From assembly GCA_017432885.1 (NCBI GenBank), contig JAFRIE010000016.1:22439-86438 (forward strand): 64,000 nt of DNA. Reading direction: 5' to 3'. This DNA is from Erysipelotrichaceae bacterium (GTDB lineage: Bacteria; Bacillota_I; Bacilli_A; Erysipelotrichales; Erysipelotrichaceae). This document shows positions 54,713-61,863 of this stretch, in pieces (position 1 is the stretch's first letter; each line of letters starts with the position of its first letter). Below the pieces are notes generated by a model. That model was not told the origin of the DNA. It made no database searches and was given only the letters and a program-made list of their open reading frames with translations. Both the position numbers and the translations under genes were made by a program.

Positions 54713-56046
54713 TCGACTACCGTAAACTGTTTTACGAGACATTGCCGGAAATCGTCTCCCTGCTGGAGATCCCTTCCGTCTACGATGCCCAAAGCGCAAA
54801 TGCTCAGATGCCTTACGGAATTCACGTCTGTAAGGCTTTTGCGTATATGAAACGGATCGCCGAACGGGACGGTTTCAAAGTCCGGGAATACGACGGTCAT
54901 GCGATAAGCTTTTCTCATGGAAAAGGGAAGAAACGTATCGATGTCGTCTCTCATCTTGATGTCGTAGCCGCCGATCCGGAAGATTTTAGGATCAGAACGG
55001 AGAACGGAAAACTGGTCGGAAGAGGGACGACGGACATGAAAGTGCCGATGTTTCTGACCTATCTTTCCCTTAAGCTCCTGAAGGAAAGACATCCGGAGAT
55101 CAACAAGGAGATTCGGATCGTCCTGGGCGGAGATGAAGAAAGAACGATGAACGATATGCGCCATTACGTTTCCAAAGCCGGACTGCCGGATTTCGCCTTT
55201 ACACCAGATGGAAGCTTTCCGGTTGGCATCGGTGAAAAGGGAGCGATCATGTGGACCATGGAAGGCGATTATCATGGCATTCTTTCCTCTTTTACAGGCG
55301 GAAGGCAATGCAACGTCATACCCGACAGGGCTTCCTGTGTTGTCAATGACACAGGATCTTATCAGAAACTTTGCGAATATTTAAATGACAGTAAAATCAA
55401 CGGGGAAGCCGTCATAGAAAACGGCCGGACCCGCATTGAAACCTATGGAACGGCTGCCCATGCCTCCCTGCCGGCGATAGGTCACAGTGCAGTTGTCGAC
55501 CTTCTAAAAATCATTGCCGATGTCTACCGGGATGAATTCTGTAAGAACCTGTATCAGGTCTATGCAGACAGTTACGGCAGAGGATTCGGTCACTTCATCA
55601 GCGAGGAAAAGATGGAATGTCTGAGTCTGAACCTCGGTGTCTTAAGAATCTCTGAAGGAAAAGTATTCGGACAGATCGACTGCCGCTATCCTTACGGTTT
55701 AAGCGCTCAAGAACTGACAGAAGATCTGCAGGCTCTTAACCGGTGCAGACTGTCTCTGGACTACAATGACGATCCGACCCTGTGTCAGGAAGATGATCCT
55801 TACGTCAGGATCCTGCTGGAAACATACAGAGAACTTACCGGTGACATGTCGAGACCGATCATATCCGGAGGCGTATCCTATTCGAAAGTATTGAAACATT
55901 GTGTCAGTTTTGGCCCGTTCTTCCCAAAGGAAGAACATACCGCCCATCAGAAAGGCGAAAATATCGATCTGGAAAGATGTATACTGATGTTTAGAATATA
56001 CTACGAAGCGATCGAGAAGATCGCTCTTGCGGAGGTAGAATCATGA
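54703..56046 (+). CDS. M20 family dipeptidase (PepV/Sapep-like)
   Basis: A 447-residue zinc peptidase. Metal-binding and catalytic elements are in VSHLDVVAADPEDF (~81), GRGTTDMKVPM (~107), GGDEERTMNDM (~142, Glu pair), FTPDGSFPVG (~167) and the C-terminal KEEHTAHQKGENI. PepV-type enzymes cleave dipeptides in the cytoplasm. ATG 54703 is chosen for the GAGGT site at 9-10 nt; it overlaps the ECF-T gene by 10 nt. Its coupling to an ECF importer suggests the imported substrate could be a peptide-like or amide-linked methionine source (inference). Confidence 0.9.
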   Translation: MDLIDYRKLFYETLPEIVSLLEIPSVYDAQSANAQMPYGIHVCKAFAYMKRIAERDGFKVREYDGHAISFSHGKGKKRIDVVSHLDVVAADPEDFRIRTENGKLVGRGTTDMKVPMFLTYLSLKLLKERHPEINKEIRIVLGGDEERTMNDMRHYVSKAGLPDFAFTPDGSFPVGIGEKGAIMWTMEGDYHGILSSFTGGRQCNVIPDRASCVVNDTGSYQKLCEYLNDSKINGEAVIENGRTRIETYGTAAHASLPAIGHSAVVDLLKIIADVYRDEFCKNLYQVYADSYGRGFGHFISEEKMECLSLNLGVLRISEGKVFGQIDCRYPYGLSAQELTEDLQALNRCRLSLDYNDDPTLCQEDDPYVRILLETYRELTGDMSRPIISGGVSYSKVLKHCVSFGPFFPKEEHTAHQKGENIDLERCILMFRIYYEAIEKIALAEVES

Positions 56047-56888
56047 AAAAGATGCTGGTATTCCAGACCGACTTTACCTATAAAGAAGGTGCCGTTGCCG
56101 CAATGTACGGGGTAGTGAAGAGCGTCGATGAAGACATTGAGATCATCACTGCCACGCACGAGATCCCGCAGTATGACACTTGGTCGGCATCCTACCGTCT
56201 GTATCAGTACATCGATTTCTGGCCCAAGGGAACGGTTTTTGTTTCGGTCGTCGACCCGGGTGTCGGGACCTCCCGAAGAGCCTGTGTGGCAAAGACGAAG
56301 AACGGCTATTATATCGTGACACCGGACAACGGTTCCCTGACCCATGTGGATCAGCATTTCGGCATTGAAGAGATCCGGGAGATCGATGAAACGATCAACC
56401 GGCTGCACCGGGAAGATAACGGTGCCGTATCGATCTTTCACGGCAGGGATCTGTTCGGTTACTGCGCCGCCAGACTTGTCTCGGGGCAGATCACCTACGA
56501 AGAAGTCGGCCCTGTCTACGATACGCGTCTGATCGTAAGACACGAGATCATGGAACCTGTCGTGAAGAAAGGACAGATCGAAGGAATGTTCGAGATCTGC
56601 GATCCGAACTTCGGTAATCTCTGGACCAATATTCCGCTGCCGGACTTCCTGCAGGCCGGTTTTAGGATGGGCGATCGGATCCATACCCTGATCTATCACA
56701 AGGATCAGATTGTATTCGACCGCACGATTCCCTATTACGACTCTTTCGGAAAAGCTCCCGATCGCAGCGTAATGATCTACAACAACGAACTGAACAGGAT
56801 GGCTATGGCGGAAGTCGTAGGCAACCTGTGCAAAGACTATGGCCTGAGCTACGGCCAGGACTACAAGGTGGTATTTCTTCATGAATAA
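56043..56888 (+). CDS. SAM hydrolase (DUF62, SAM hydroxide adenosyltransferase), copy 1
   Basis: A 281-residue member of the DUF62 family, which cleaves S-adenosylmethionine with hydroxide to adenosine and methionine. The family's Asp-Arg-His catalytic set is present: Asp71 and Arg78 in VVDPGVGTSR and His133 in FHGRD. The N-terminal FQTDF and PDNGSLT contact the nucleoside in the family. No halogenase-type insertion loop is seen. It overlaps the peptidase gene (ATGA) and copy 2 by 8 nt. Confidence 0.92.
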   Translation: MKKMLVFQTDFTYKEGAVAAMYGVVKSVDEDIEIITATHEIPQYDTWSASYRLYQYIDFWPKGTVFVSVVDPGVGTSRRACVAKTKNGYYIVTPDNGSLTHVDQHFGIEEIREIDETINRLHREDNGAVSIFHGRDLFGYCAARLVSGQITYEEVGPVYDTRLIVRHEIMEPVVKKGQIEGMFEICDPNFGNLWTNIPLPDFLQAGFRMGDRIHTLIYHKDQIVFDRTIPYYDSFGKAPDRSVMIYNNELNRMAMAEVVGNLCKDYGLSYGQDYKVVFLHE

Positions 56889-57717
56889 GATCATCGTATT
56901 TCAGACGGATTTTGGACTGGATGATGCCGCGATCAGCGCCATGGAAGGCGTATCCTACAGCGTATCCCAGGATCTGAATATCCGTCATCTCACTCACAAC
57001 ATTCCGCAGTACAACATCTTCGACGCATCCTACCGTCTGCATCAGGCAATCAGTTACTGGCCGGAAGGAACGGTTTTTGTTTCGGTCGTCGACCCGGGTG
57101 TCGGTTCCAACCGGAAATCTGTCGTCGCCAGGACGGTGACGAAGCAGTATATCGTCACACCGGATAACGGAACGCTGACCCATATCGACCGTTTTATCGG
57201 AATCGAAGAGATCCGGGAGATCGAAGAAAGAACGAACCGGCTGAAGAATTCCGAACTGTCCTATACTTTCCATGGCAGGGATGTCTATGCCTATACGGGA
57301 GCCAGACTGGCTTCGGAAACGATTTCTTTTGAAGAAGTCGGACCGTTGATGAACAAGGAAGATATCGTGAAACTGGAGTTGTACGGTTGCAAGAAGATCC
57401 CAAACGGCGTCATGGGACAGATCGATATCCTGGATGTGCGTTTCGGTTCCCTGTGGACATCGATCCCTTATTCCGATTTCAAAGCCTGCGGTTTCGATTT
57501 CGGGGATGATATCCTGGTCGAGATCTACCACGACGATGTCAAGGTCTACTCCAACAAGATCAACTACGGCAAGTCCTTTGCAGACGTTGCAATCAATGAG
57601 CCGCTGATCTACATGAATTCCGCCTACGATATGGCGGTAGCCATCAATCAGGGATCCTTCTCCAAGGTGTACGGGATCGGAGTCGGCAGCGGCTGGAAGA
57701 TCACTATGACAAAATAA
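56881..57717 (+). CDS. SAM hydrolase (DUF62), copy 2
   Basis: A 278-residue paralogue of the previous gene, with Asp71/Arg78 in VVDPGVGSNR and His131 in FHGRD. A 38-nt stretch around this motif is identical in both copies (56229-56266 and 57067-57104), so recent duplication or gene conversion is likely. The two proteins otherwise differ clearly, so they may form a heteromeric trimer or have diverged in substrate. The permease gene follows 1 nt after the stop. Confidence 0.92.
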   Translation: MNKIIVFQTDFGLDDAAISAMEGVSYSVSQDLNIRHLTHNIPQYNIFDASYRLHQAISYWPEGTVFVSVVDPGVGSNRKSVVARTVTKQYIVTPDNGTLTHIDRFIGIEEIREIEERTNRLKNSELSYTFHGRDVYAYTGARLASETISFEEVGPLMNKEDIVKLELYGCKKIPNGVMGQIDILDVRFGSLWTSIPYSDFKACGFDFGDDILVEIYHDDVKVYSNKINYGKSFADVAINEPLIYMNSAYDMAVAINQGSFSKVYGIGVGSGWKITMTK

Positions 57718-57718
57718 A

Positions 57719-58756
57719 ATGAATAGCAGAAAGAAAGAGGCGCTTCAGCAGATCGCGGTATATTCCCTGTGCCACTGCGGCATCGATTTTCTCTGTGCCT
57801 TTTCTTTGTACCGCAGTTTCAGAACCTATCCTGAAGTTTTCCTCTTATACAACTACTGTGCCTTTGCCCTGCAGATGCCGATCGGCATTCTGATCGATTT
57901 CTACAGCAGAAAGAACGGAAAGATGTTCAATCCGGCTCTGTTCTGCATGATCGCCGGGATCGTTCTGACGGCAGCAGGGTCTTTTTTGTCTCCGCTTATC
58001 CTTGGACTGGGAAACGCCCTGTTTCATGCCGGAGGAGGCGTTCTGACGATCCACGAAGACGATCTCTCGGAGATGAAAGGAAGAGGACTGGGGATCTTTG
58101 TGGCTCCCGGAGCGATAGGTCTGAGTCTGGGAATGCTGTTTTACGATACGGAATGGTATTCCGCGATCCGGATACTCGTATCGGCTGGACTGCTGTTCCT
58201 GGGCTTTGTTTCTTACCGAAACCGGAAAGAGATGGAAATGAACAAGGATGCGATCCTTCCGGGAAACAGAAAGATCCTGTATCTGATCCTGTGCTGCTTT
58301 GCGGTAGTCGTGCTTCGTTCCCTGACCGGCATGGCGATAAGCTTTCCGTGGAAGGATACCCCATGGCATATTTTCCTGAGCGTGCTGTTTCTTGCTTCGG
58401 GCAAGACGGCAGGCGGTCTTCTTTCCGCACGTTTCGGCATGAAGAAGACGATTCTGATCACTTTGTTTCTTTCCGCCGTTTTCTATGCCTTCTCCAATCA
58501 GATGCTTCCGGGTCTTCTGGCTCTCTTCTTCTTCAACATGACCATGCCGCTGACGCTGTATCTGCTGGCAAGAAACATGAAACAGATGCCCGGTTTTGCT
58601 TTCGGCATCCTGACTTTCGGACTGTTCCTCGGCTACCTCCCGGTACTCTACGGAATGATCCGCAATATTCCTCCATATCCTTTCGGATCCGTCGCTTCCA
58701 TTGTTTCACTGGTCATTCTGCTTGCTGCGGCAGTCATGGGAGAAAACAATGAGTGA
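57719..58756 (+). CDS. MFS-like permease (substrate unknown)
   Basis: A 345-residue integral membrane protein with about 10-11 membrane segments, shorter than standard 12-segment MFS proteins. Features are PIGILIDFYSRKNGK between the early segments and GLLSARFGMKKT in the middle, both resembling the MFS loop between segments 2-3 and 8-9. A conserved-looking GGGVLTIHEDD loop is unusual. It starts 1 nt after the second SAM hydrolase, so a role in exporting adenosine or another product of SAM cleavage is possible (inference). Confidence 0.72.
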   Translation: MNSRKKEALQQIAVYSLCHCGIDFLCAFSLYRSFRTYPEVFLLYNYCAFALQMPIGILIDFYSRKNGKMFNPALFCMIAGIVLTAAGSFLSPLILGLGNALFHAGGGVLTIHEDDLSEMKGRGLGIFVAPGAIGLSLGMLFYDTEWYSAIRILVSAGLLFLGFVSYRNRKEMEMNKDAILPGNRKILYLILCCFAVVVLRSLTGMAISFPWKDTPWHIFLSVLFLASGKTAGGLLSARFGMKKTILITLFLSAVFYAFSNQMLPGLLALFFFNMTMPLTLYLLARNMKQMPGFAFGILTFGLFLGYLPVLYGMIRNIPPYPFGSVASIVSLVILLAAAVMGENNE

Positions 58757-59093
58757 TCTCTATCTCTTTTTAAAGCCGCTGTTCTTGACCCTGACGCTGG
58801 AATGCGGTCTTGCCTATGTTCTGGGTCTAAGAAAGAAAGAGCTTCTCCTGACGGTTTTAATCAACCTCATAACAAACCCCATACTGGTCTACATTTCCCT
58901 GCTTCTGATGTATCATATAGGTATAGAAAAAGGTCAGATCATCACCTATCTCTTACTGGAACCCTTGGTCGTTTTCAGCGAATATCTCCTTTACAGGAAA
59001 TATCTTCCGGTAAAAAGAAACTGTCTGATCCTGTCGCTGATGCTGAACCTGTTTTCTGTTATAGGAGGTCTTTTATGGCAAAGAATGTTCTAA
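58749..59093 (+). CDS. Small membrane protein, unknown function
   Basis: A 114-residue protein with four predicted membrane segments (MSDLYLFLKPLFLTLTLECG at the start, then LLLTVLINLITNPILVYISL). ATG 58749 overlaps the permease stop by 8 nt. I do not recognise the family. Its location in a coupled operon with SAM hydrolases and a permease suggests a membrane role in the same process. Confidence 0.7.
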   Translation: MSDLYLFLKPLFLTLTLECGLAYVLGLRKKELLLTVLINLITNPILVYISLLLMYHIGIEKGQIITYLLLEPLVVFSEYLLYRKYLPVKRNCLILSLMLNLFSVIGGLLWQRMF

Positions 59094-59260
59094 AATCCTT
59101 TCTGTTCTCTTTCTTGCTGATGCGTGTTCTCGCTTTCGGCGTATATGCGGATATCGCACCGGATCCTGTCACCAGAACGATCGCTCTTCTGCCGGTCATC
59201 CTGATCGGTGTAGTCGTAGTATTGGCGATTGTCCTGCTGATCAAGTTCTTTAAGAAGTAG
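59075..59260 (+). CDS. Small secreted/membrane-anchored protein, unknown function
   Basis: A 61-residue protein starting at ATG 59075 after a perfect AGGAGGT site, overlapping the previous gene by 19 nt. It has an N-terminal signal-like segment (KNVLKSFLFSFLLMRVLAFG), a short outside stretch YADIAPDPVTRT, and a C-terminal membrane segment ending in the basic KFFKK. The AxA-like cleavage site FGVYA-D would leave a single-span peptide. The family is unknown to me. It is the last gene before ssrA. Confidence 0.72.
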   Translation: MAKNVLKSFLFSFLLMRVLAFGVYADIAPDPVTRTIALLPVILIGVVVVLAIVLLIKFFKK

Positions 59261-59298
59261 TTGACGAAGAGGCGTTTCTGTTATTTAATAGAAATGCC
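59261..59298 (+). promoter_or_regulatory. ssrA promoter overlapping a hairpin
   Basis: TTGACG (59261-59266) and TTTAAT (59284-59289) are 17 bp apart, giving a start near 59296. Arms 59271-59279 and 59290-59298 (9 bp, one wobble) make a hairpin whose loop contains the -10. It may end the upstream operon. Confidence 0.65.
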
Positions 59299-59302
59299 AT
59301 TT

Positions 59303-59650
59303 GGGGTTGAATTGGTTTCGACTGGTCTAGTTTGATTTAAACTGCAGTGGAGTGATGACCTAATCATCAAAACAAATTAAACGCTAACACTGAATTAGCT
59401 TTTGCCTAACCAATAAGTCGACGTAGACTTTAGGCGCTTCCGGCTGTAAAGCTTGTAGCAGTCGGTCGTATACACAAGCTAGGTGAAGCAAGTTTCGTTC
59501 TTTCTCTTGCCATCCGAAAACCGAAAAGACGGATTCAGTATCCGGTAGTTTAAGCCATGGGTGCTGTCTTACTTAAAGTTAAACTAAACTGTAGACGTTT
59601 AAATGTGGGATTATTCTAGGACGAGGGTTCGAGTCCCTCCAACTCCACCA
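59303..59650 (+). ncRNA. ssrA: Transfer-messenger RNA (tmRNA)
   Basis: A 348-nt tmRNA. The 5' GGGGTTG pairs with the 3' CAACTCC before ACCA, forming the tRNA-like acceptor stem. The T arm GAGGGTTCGAGTCCCTC is at the 3' end. The tag reading frame ends at TAA 59407-59409 and reads KLNANTELAFA at its C-terminus; the frame is open back to a TGA at 59356, so the resume codon lies in between. The tag ends AFA rather than the usual LAA. With SmpB it rescues stalled ribosomes. Its 3' end is a common integration site, and a mobile element appears to begin here. Confidence 0.95.
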
Positions 59651-59659
59651 AGGGTATGC

Positions 59660-59696
59660 AAAAAGCCTGTTTTATGCGATGAAAACAGGCTTTTTT
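59660..59696 (+). terminator. Intrinsic terminator after ssrA
   Basis: A perfect 14-bp stem (59660-59673 / 59682-59695) with an 8-nt loop and T run. Confidence 0.9.
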
Positions 59697-59713
59697 CATC
59701 TTCTTGCTAAAAA

Positions 59714-59748
59714 AGTTCGAGTTGCGACCCTTTGGGAAAACTCGAACT
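59714..59748. repeat. Inverted repeat next to ssrA
   Basis: Perfect 10-bp arms AGTTCGAGTT (59714-59723) and AACTCGAACT (59739-59748), 15 nt apart. The TTCGAGT core also occurs in the tmRNA T arm. It could be an integrase arm-type site or a hairpin. Confidence 0.5.
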
Positions 59749-59784
59749 CTTGTCCAGGATTTGGCTAAAAATCAAGAAAAAAGA

Positions 59785-59841
59785 AAAAAGCTAAGAATTT
59801 GCTTGAGTTCTTTGAAAAAGAAAAGCAATACTTAGCTTTTT
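59785..59841. repeat. Long imperfect hairpin
   Basis: A 57-nt structure: 11 perfect outer pairs (59785-59795 / 59831-59841), then TTGCTT/AAGCAA (59799-59804 / 59823-59828), then TTCTTT/AAAGAA with a GAA loop. The 3' end TTTTT is terminator-like in the plus direction and the mirror A-run in the minus direction. Confidence 0.65.
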
Positions 59842-60078
59842 ATAACACATGATTATAAATAACTTAATCAGATATAAGTCTTTACCATCGAGCGGCTGCA
59901 TGCGCATGGGCAACAGCGACCAACATAAAAGTGCTGCGAAGACATGATGAAGATACTGTTTCTGTGATAATGATACTTGCGAGGTGAATGCGTACAGCCA
60001 GATTGTACCGGTGAAAGTCCGATGAGTATGATAACGATTCATACAGTAATCATGTATAAATAAACAATTCATTCAGAT
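59842..60078. other. Noncoding stretch before parA
   Basis: About 240 nt with no credible gene; a 93-aa minus-strand frame here has no family resemblance or ribosome site. It contains a segment with GTACCGGTGAAAGTCCG (~60015) and a hairpin GTATG...CATAC (~60028-60046), which read like structured RNA or an intron remnant, but I cannot assign it. Confidence 0.4.
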
Positions 60079-60113
60079 ATCCACTATTGGATATTGATTA
60101 TCCAGTAGTGGAT
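60079..60113. promoter_or_regulatory. Twin palindromes upstream of parA (candidate parS/operator)
   Basis: Two 14-bp sites, 60079-60092 and 60100-60113, each with the pattern ATCCA-N4-TGGAT. Their centres are 21 bp apart, two helical turns, and the sites are also inverted copies of one another with one mismatch. This is the expected look of a dimer-pair binding site for a Par protein or repressor. Confidence 0.6.
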
Positions 60114-60154
60114 TTCATTAACAAGATTTTGAAGATGGAGATGTAGTTTTATTA

Positions 60155-60970
60155 ATGAAAGGTGTTTTTATTATGGGAAAAATAATCAGCTGCAACAACC
60201 AGAAGGGCGGATCCGGAAAGACTGCCACTTCTATAAACCTGGCCAAGGGACTGGCCGATGAAGGATACAGGGTGCTGCTTGTGGATCTGGATCTGCAGGG
60301 CAACACCAGTTCGAAGTTCCTGGAGGACTTCGAGAATACAGACGGAATCGTAGAAGCGATCAACGGAAAGGTTCTCATAAAGGATGTCATCTACAGCACA
60401 GACTTCGAGAACCTTTTCATTATCCCGTCCAAGCTAGAATGGCTGGATTGTCTGGAGGAGATGGCAAGGGAAGACTATCTGATGGAGGAGCAGGAGAAGA
60501 CCAACACTTCCATCATGAGGATACGGAAGCTGCTCGATCCGATCAGGGACGAATACGACGTGATCATCCTGGACAACAACCCGAGCTACAAGACGATACT
60601 GAAGAACTGCGTCTATGCGGCGGATCTTATCATTGTTCCGGTCAATATCGACAAGAATGCCATCAAGGGTGTCGACTATACGATCCGGTATATCAGCAAA
60701 GTAATCAATGAGGCGGAAGAGGATATCAGACCCGACTTCATGATTCTCATCACCAAGACGACCAGGACAAAGGTCTCCAGAGAATGCGTAGAGCTGATCA
60801 GGAGATCTTTTCCTGACATCGTCTTTGACACGACGATCGCGAACCAGATCGCTCCTGCCGAGAAGCAGACCTTCTTCGACGACTACTTCATGATCGACAA
60901 CCCCAACACGAAGGTGGGAAAGGACTACAGATCTCTTGTGGAAGAGATCAGAAAGGAGATGAACCTGTAA
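60155..60970 (+). CDS. parA: ParA family ATPase
   Basis: A 271-residue partition ATPase. The deviant Walker A KGGSGKTATS lies near residue 18, the A' motif VLLVDLDLQGN near 41-51, and Walker B-like VIILDNNPS near 135. ATG 60155 has GGAGATG about 10 nt upstream; a second ATG at 60173 (MGKIISCNN) also fits the family start. It is coupled to parB (the next ATG overlaps its stop). Twin palindromes lie upstream. It probably stabilises an element that can exist as a circle. Confidence 0.93.
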   Translation: MKGVFIMGKIISCNNQKGGSGKTATSINLAKGLADEGYRVLLVDLDLQGNTSSKFLEDFENTDGIVEAINGKVLIKDVIYSTDFENLFIIPSKLEWLDCLEEMAREDYLMEEQEKTNTSIMRIRKLLDPIRDEYDVIILDNNPSYKTILKNCVYAADLIIVPVNIDKNAIKGVDYTIRYISKVINEAEEDIRPDFMILITKTTRTKVSRECVELIRRSFPDIVFDTTIANQIAPAEKQTFFDDYFMIDNPNTKVGKDYRSLVEEIRKEMNL

Positions 60971-61827
60971 TGATGGATCTTAAGCTCAACAACATCAACA
61001 GCATGGCCGACATCGACGATGCCAAAGCCAACAAGCTGGTATTCATACCGATCGGACAGCTCGTGCCAAACCCGATCAACTCGAAGGAGCTCTCTGTAGA
61101 TGATTCCCTCAAGGAATCGATCAGGGAGATTGGACTCAATGTACCTCTGGATGTCATTGAACTGAATGACGGAAGATACGAGATCTCCAGTGGGGAAAGA
61201 AGGTACACCGCCTTTGTTTCGCTGATCAGAGAAGACCCTGACTTCAGATATCAGTGGAAGGGAAACCAACTGATTTCACCTGTTGATAAAGGATTGCCGT
61301 GCACTGTCAACAGAAGAAACCTATCGGATGAGGACAGGGATTTGATCAGACTGATCGGCAACAAGGCAAGGGACTACGATCCTCTGGAACAGTACAATCT
61401 CTTCTTTACGGCCAATCAGACCTACGAATCCAAGAAGAAGAAGGGAGAGATCGTCAGGGGAGACGGCCGAAAGGTCGAGTGGCTCGCCGACTATCTCAGT
61501 GTCTCCGAAAGGACCATACAGAAGATGCTGGATGATTCCTGGATCGTCAATAGCAGAAACTATATGGATGTAAAGAAAGCCGGCAGCTATGCCGCCTATG
61601 TCGAACAGAAGAATCAAAGTAAAGGAAGCGATTCTTCCGATACAGGATTGGACAGCTTCAACAGGGAGTACAGGTTCCTGGACAAGATACAGTCCCATCA
61701 TCAGAAACTCAACTTCGAGAAGATGGGACTGAGGGAATACCAGATCGAAGACCTCAGGACCAATGCCCTGGAAACAATAAAGACCATTATGGAAAGATAC
61801 GGAATACAGAAAAGGGACATCAAGTAG
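60970..61827 (+). CDS. parB: ParB-like partition protein
   Basis: A 285-residue ParB/Spo0J-type protein. The N-terminal nuclease-fold domain contains IPIGQLVPNPINSK (~27) and the CTP/phosphate-binding segment EISSGERRYTAF (~75). A helix-turn-helix is suggested by WLADYLSVSERTIQKML (~165-182). It overlaps the parA stop by 1 nt. ParB would bind a centromere site near the operon. Less likely it is a ParB-domain regulator. Confidence 0.88.
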   Translation: MMDLKLNNINSMADIDDAKANKLVFIPIGQLVPNPINSKELSVDDSLKESIREIGLNVPLDVIELNDGRYEISSGERRYTAFVSLIREDPDFRYQWKGNQLISPVDKGLPCTVNRRNLSDEDRDLIRLIGNKARDYDPLEQYNLFFTANQTYESKKKKGEIVRGDGRKVEWLADYLSVSERTIQKMLDDSWIVNSRNYMDVKKAGSYAAYVEQKNQSKGSDSSDTGLDSFNREYRFLDKIQSHHQKLNFEKMGLREYQIEDLRTNALETIKTIMERYGIQKRDIK

Positions 61828-61863
61828 TTCCGGGTGTCCCGGAAAAGAAAGGATGAATGAAGA

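Noticed and set aside
56043..57717. DUF62 pair as fluorinase or chlorinase
   Set aside because: The Asp-Arg-His set of the hydroxide-using family is intact in both and no halogenase-type insertion loop is visible.
58802..59074. Upstream extension of the last small gene of the SAM operon to a 152-aa protein
   Set aside because: The extension runs out of frame through the 114-aa membrane protein, while ATG 59075 has a perfect AGGAGGT site.
59791..60072. 93-codon open frame on the minus strand after ssrA
   Set aside because: No ribosome site, low-complexity composition and no family resemblance; it overlaps hairpins and the noncoding region.
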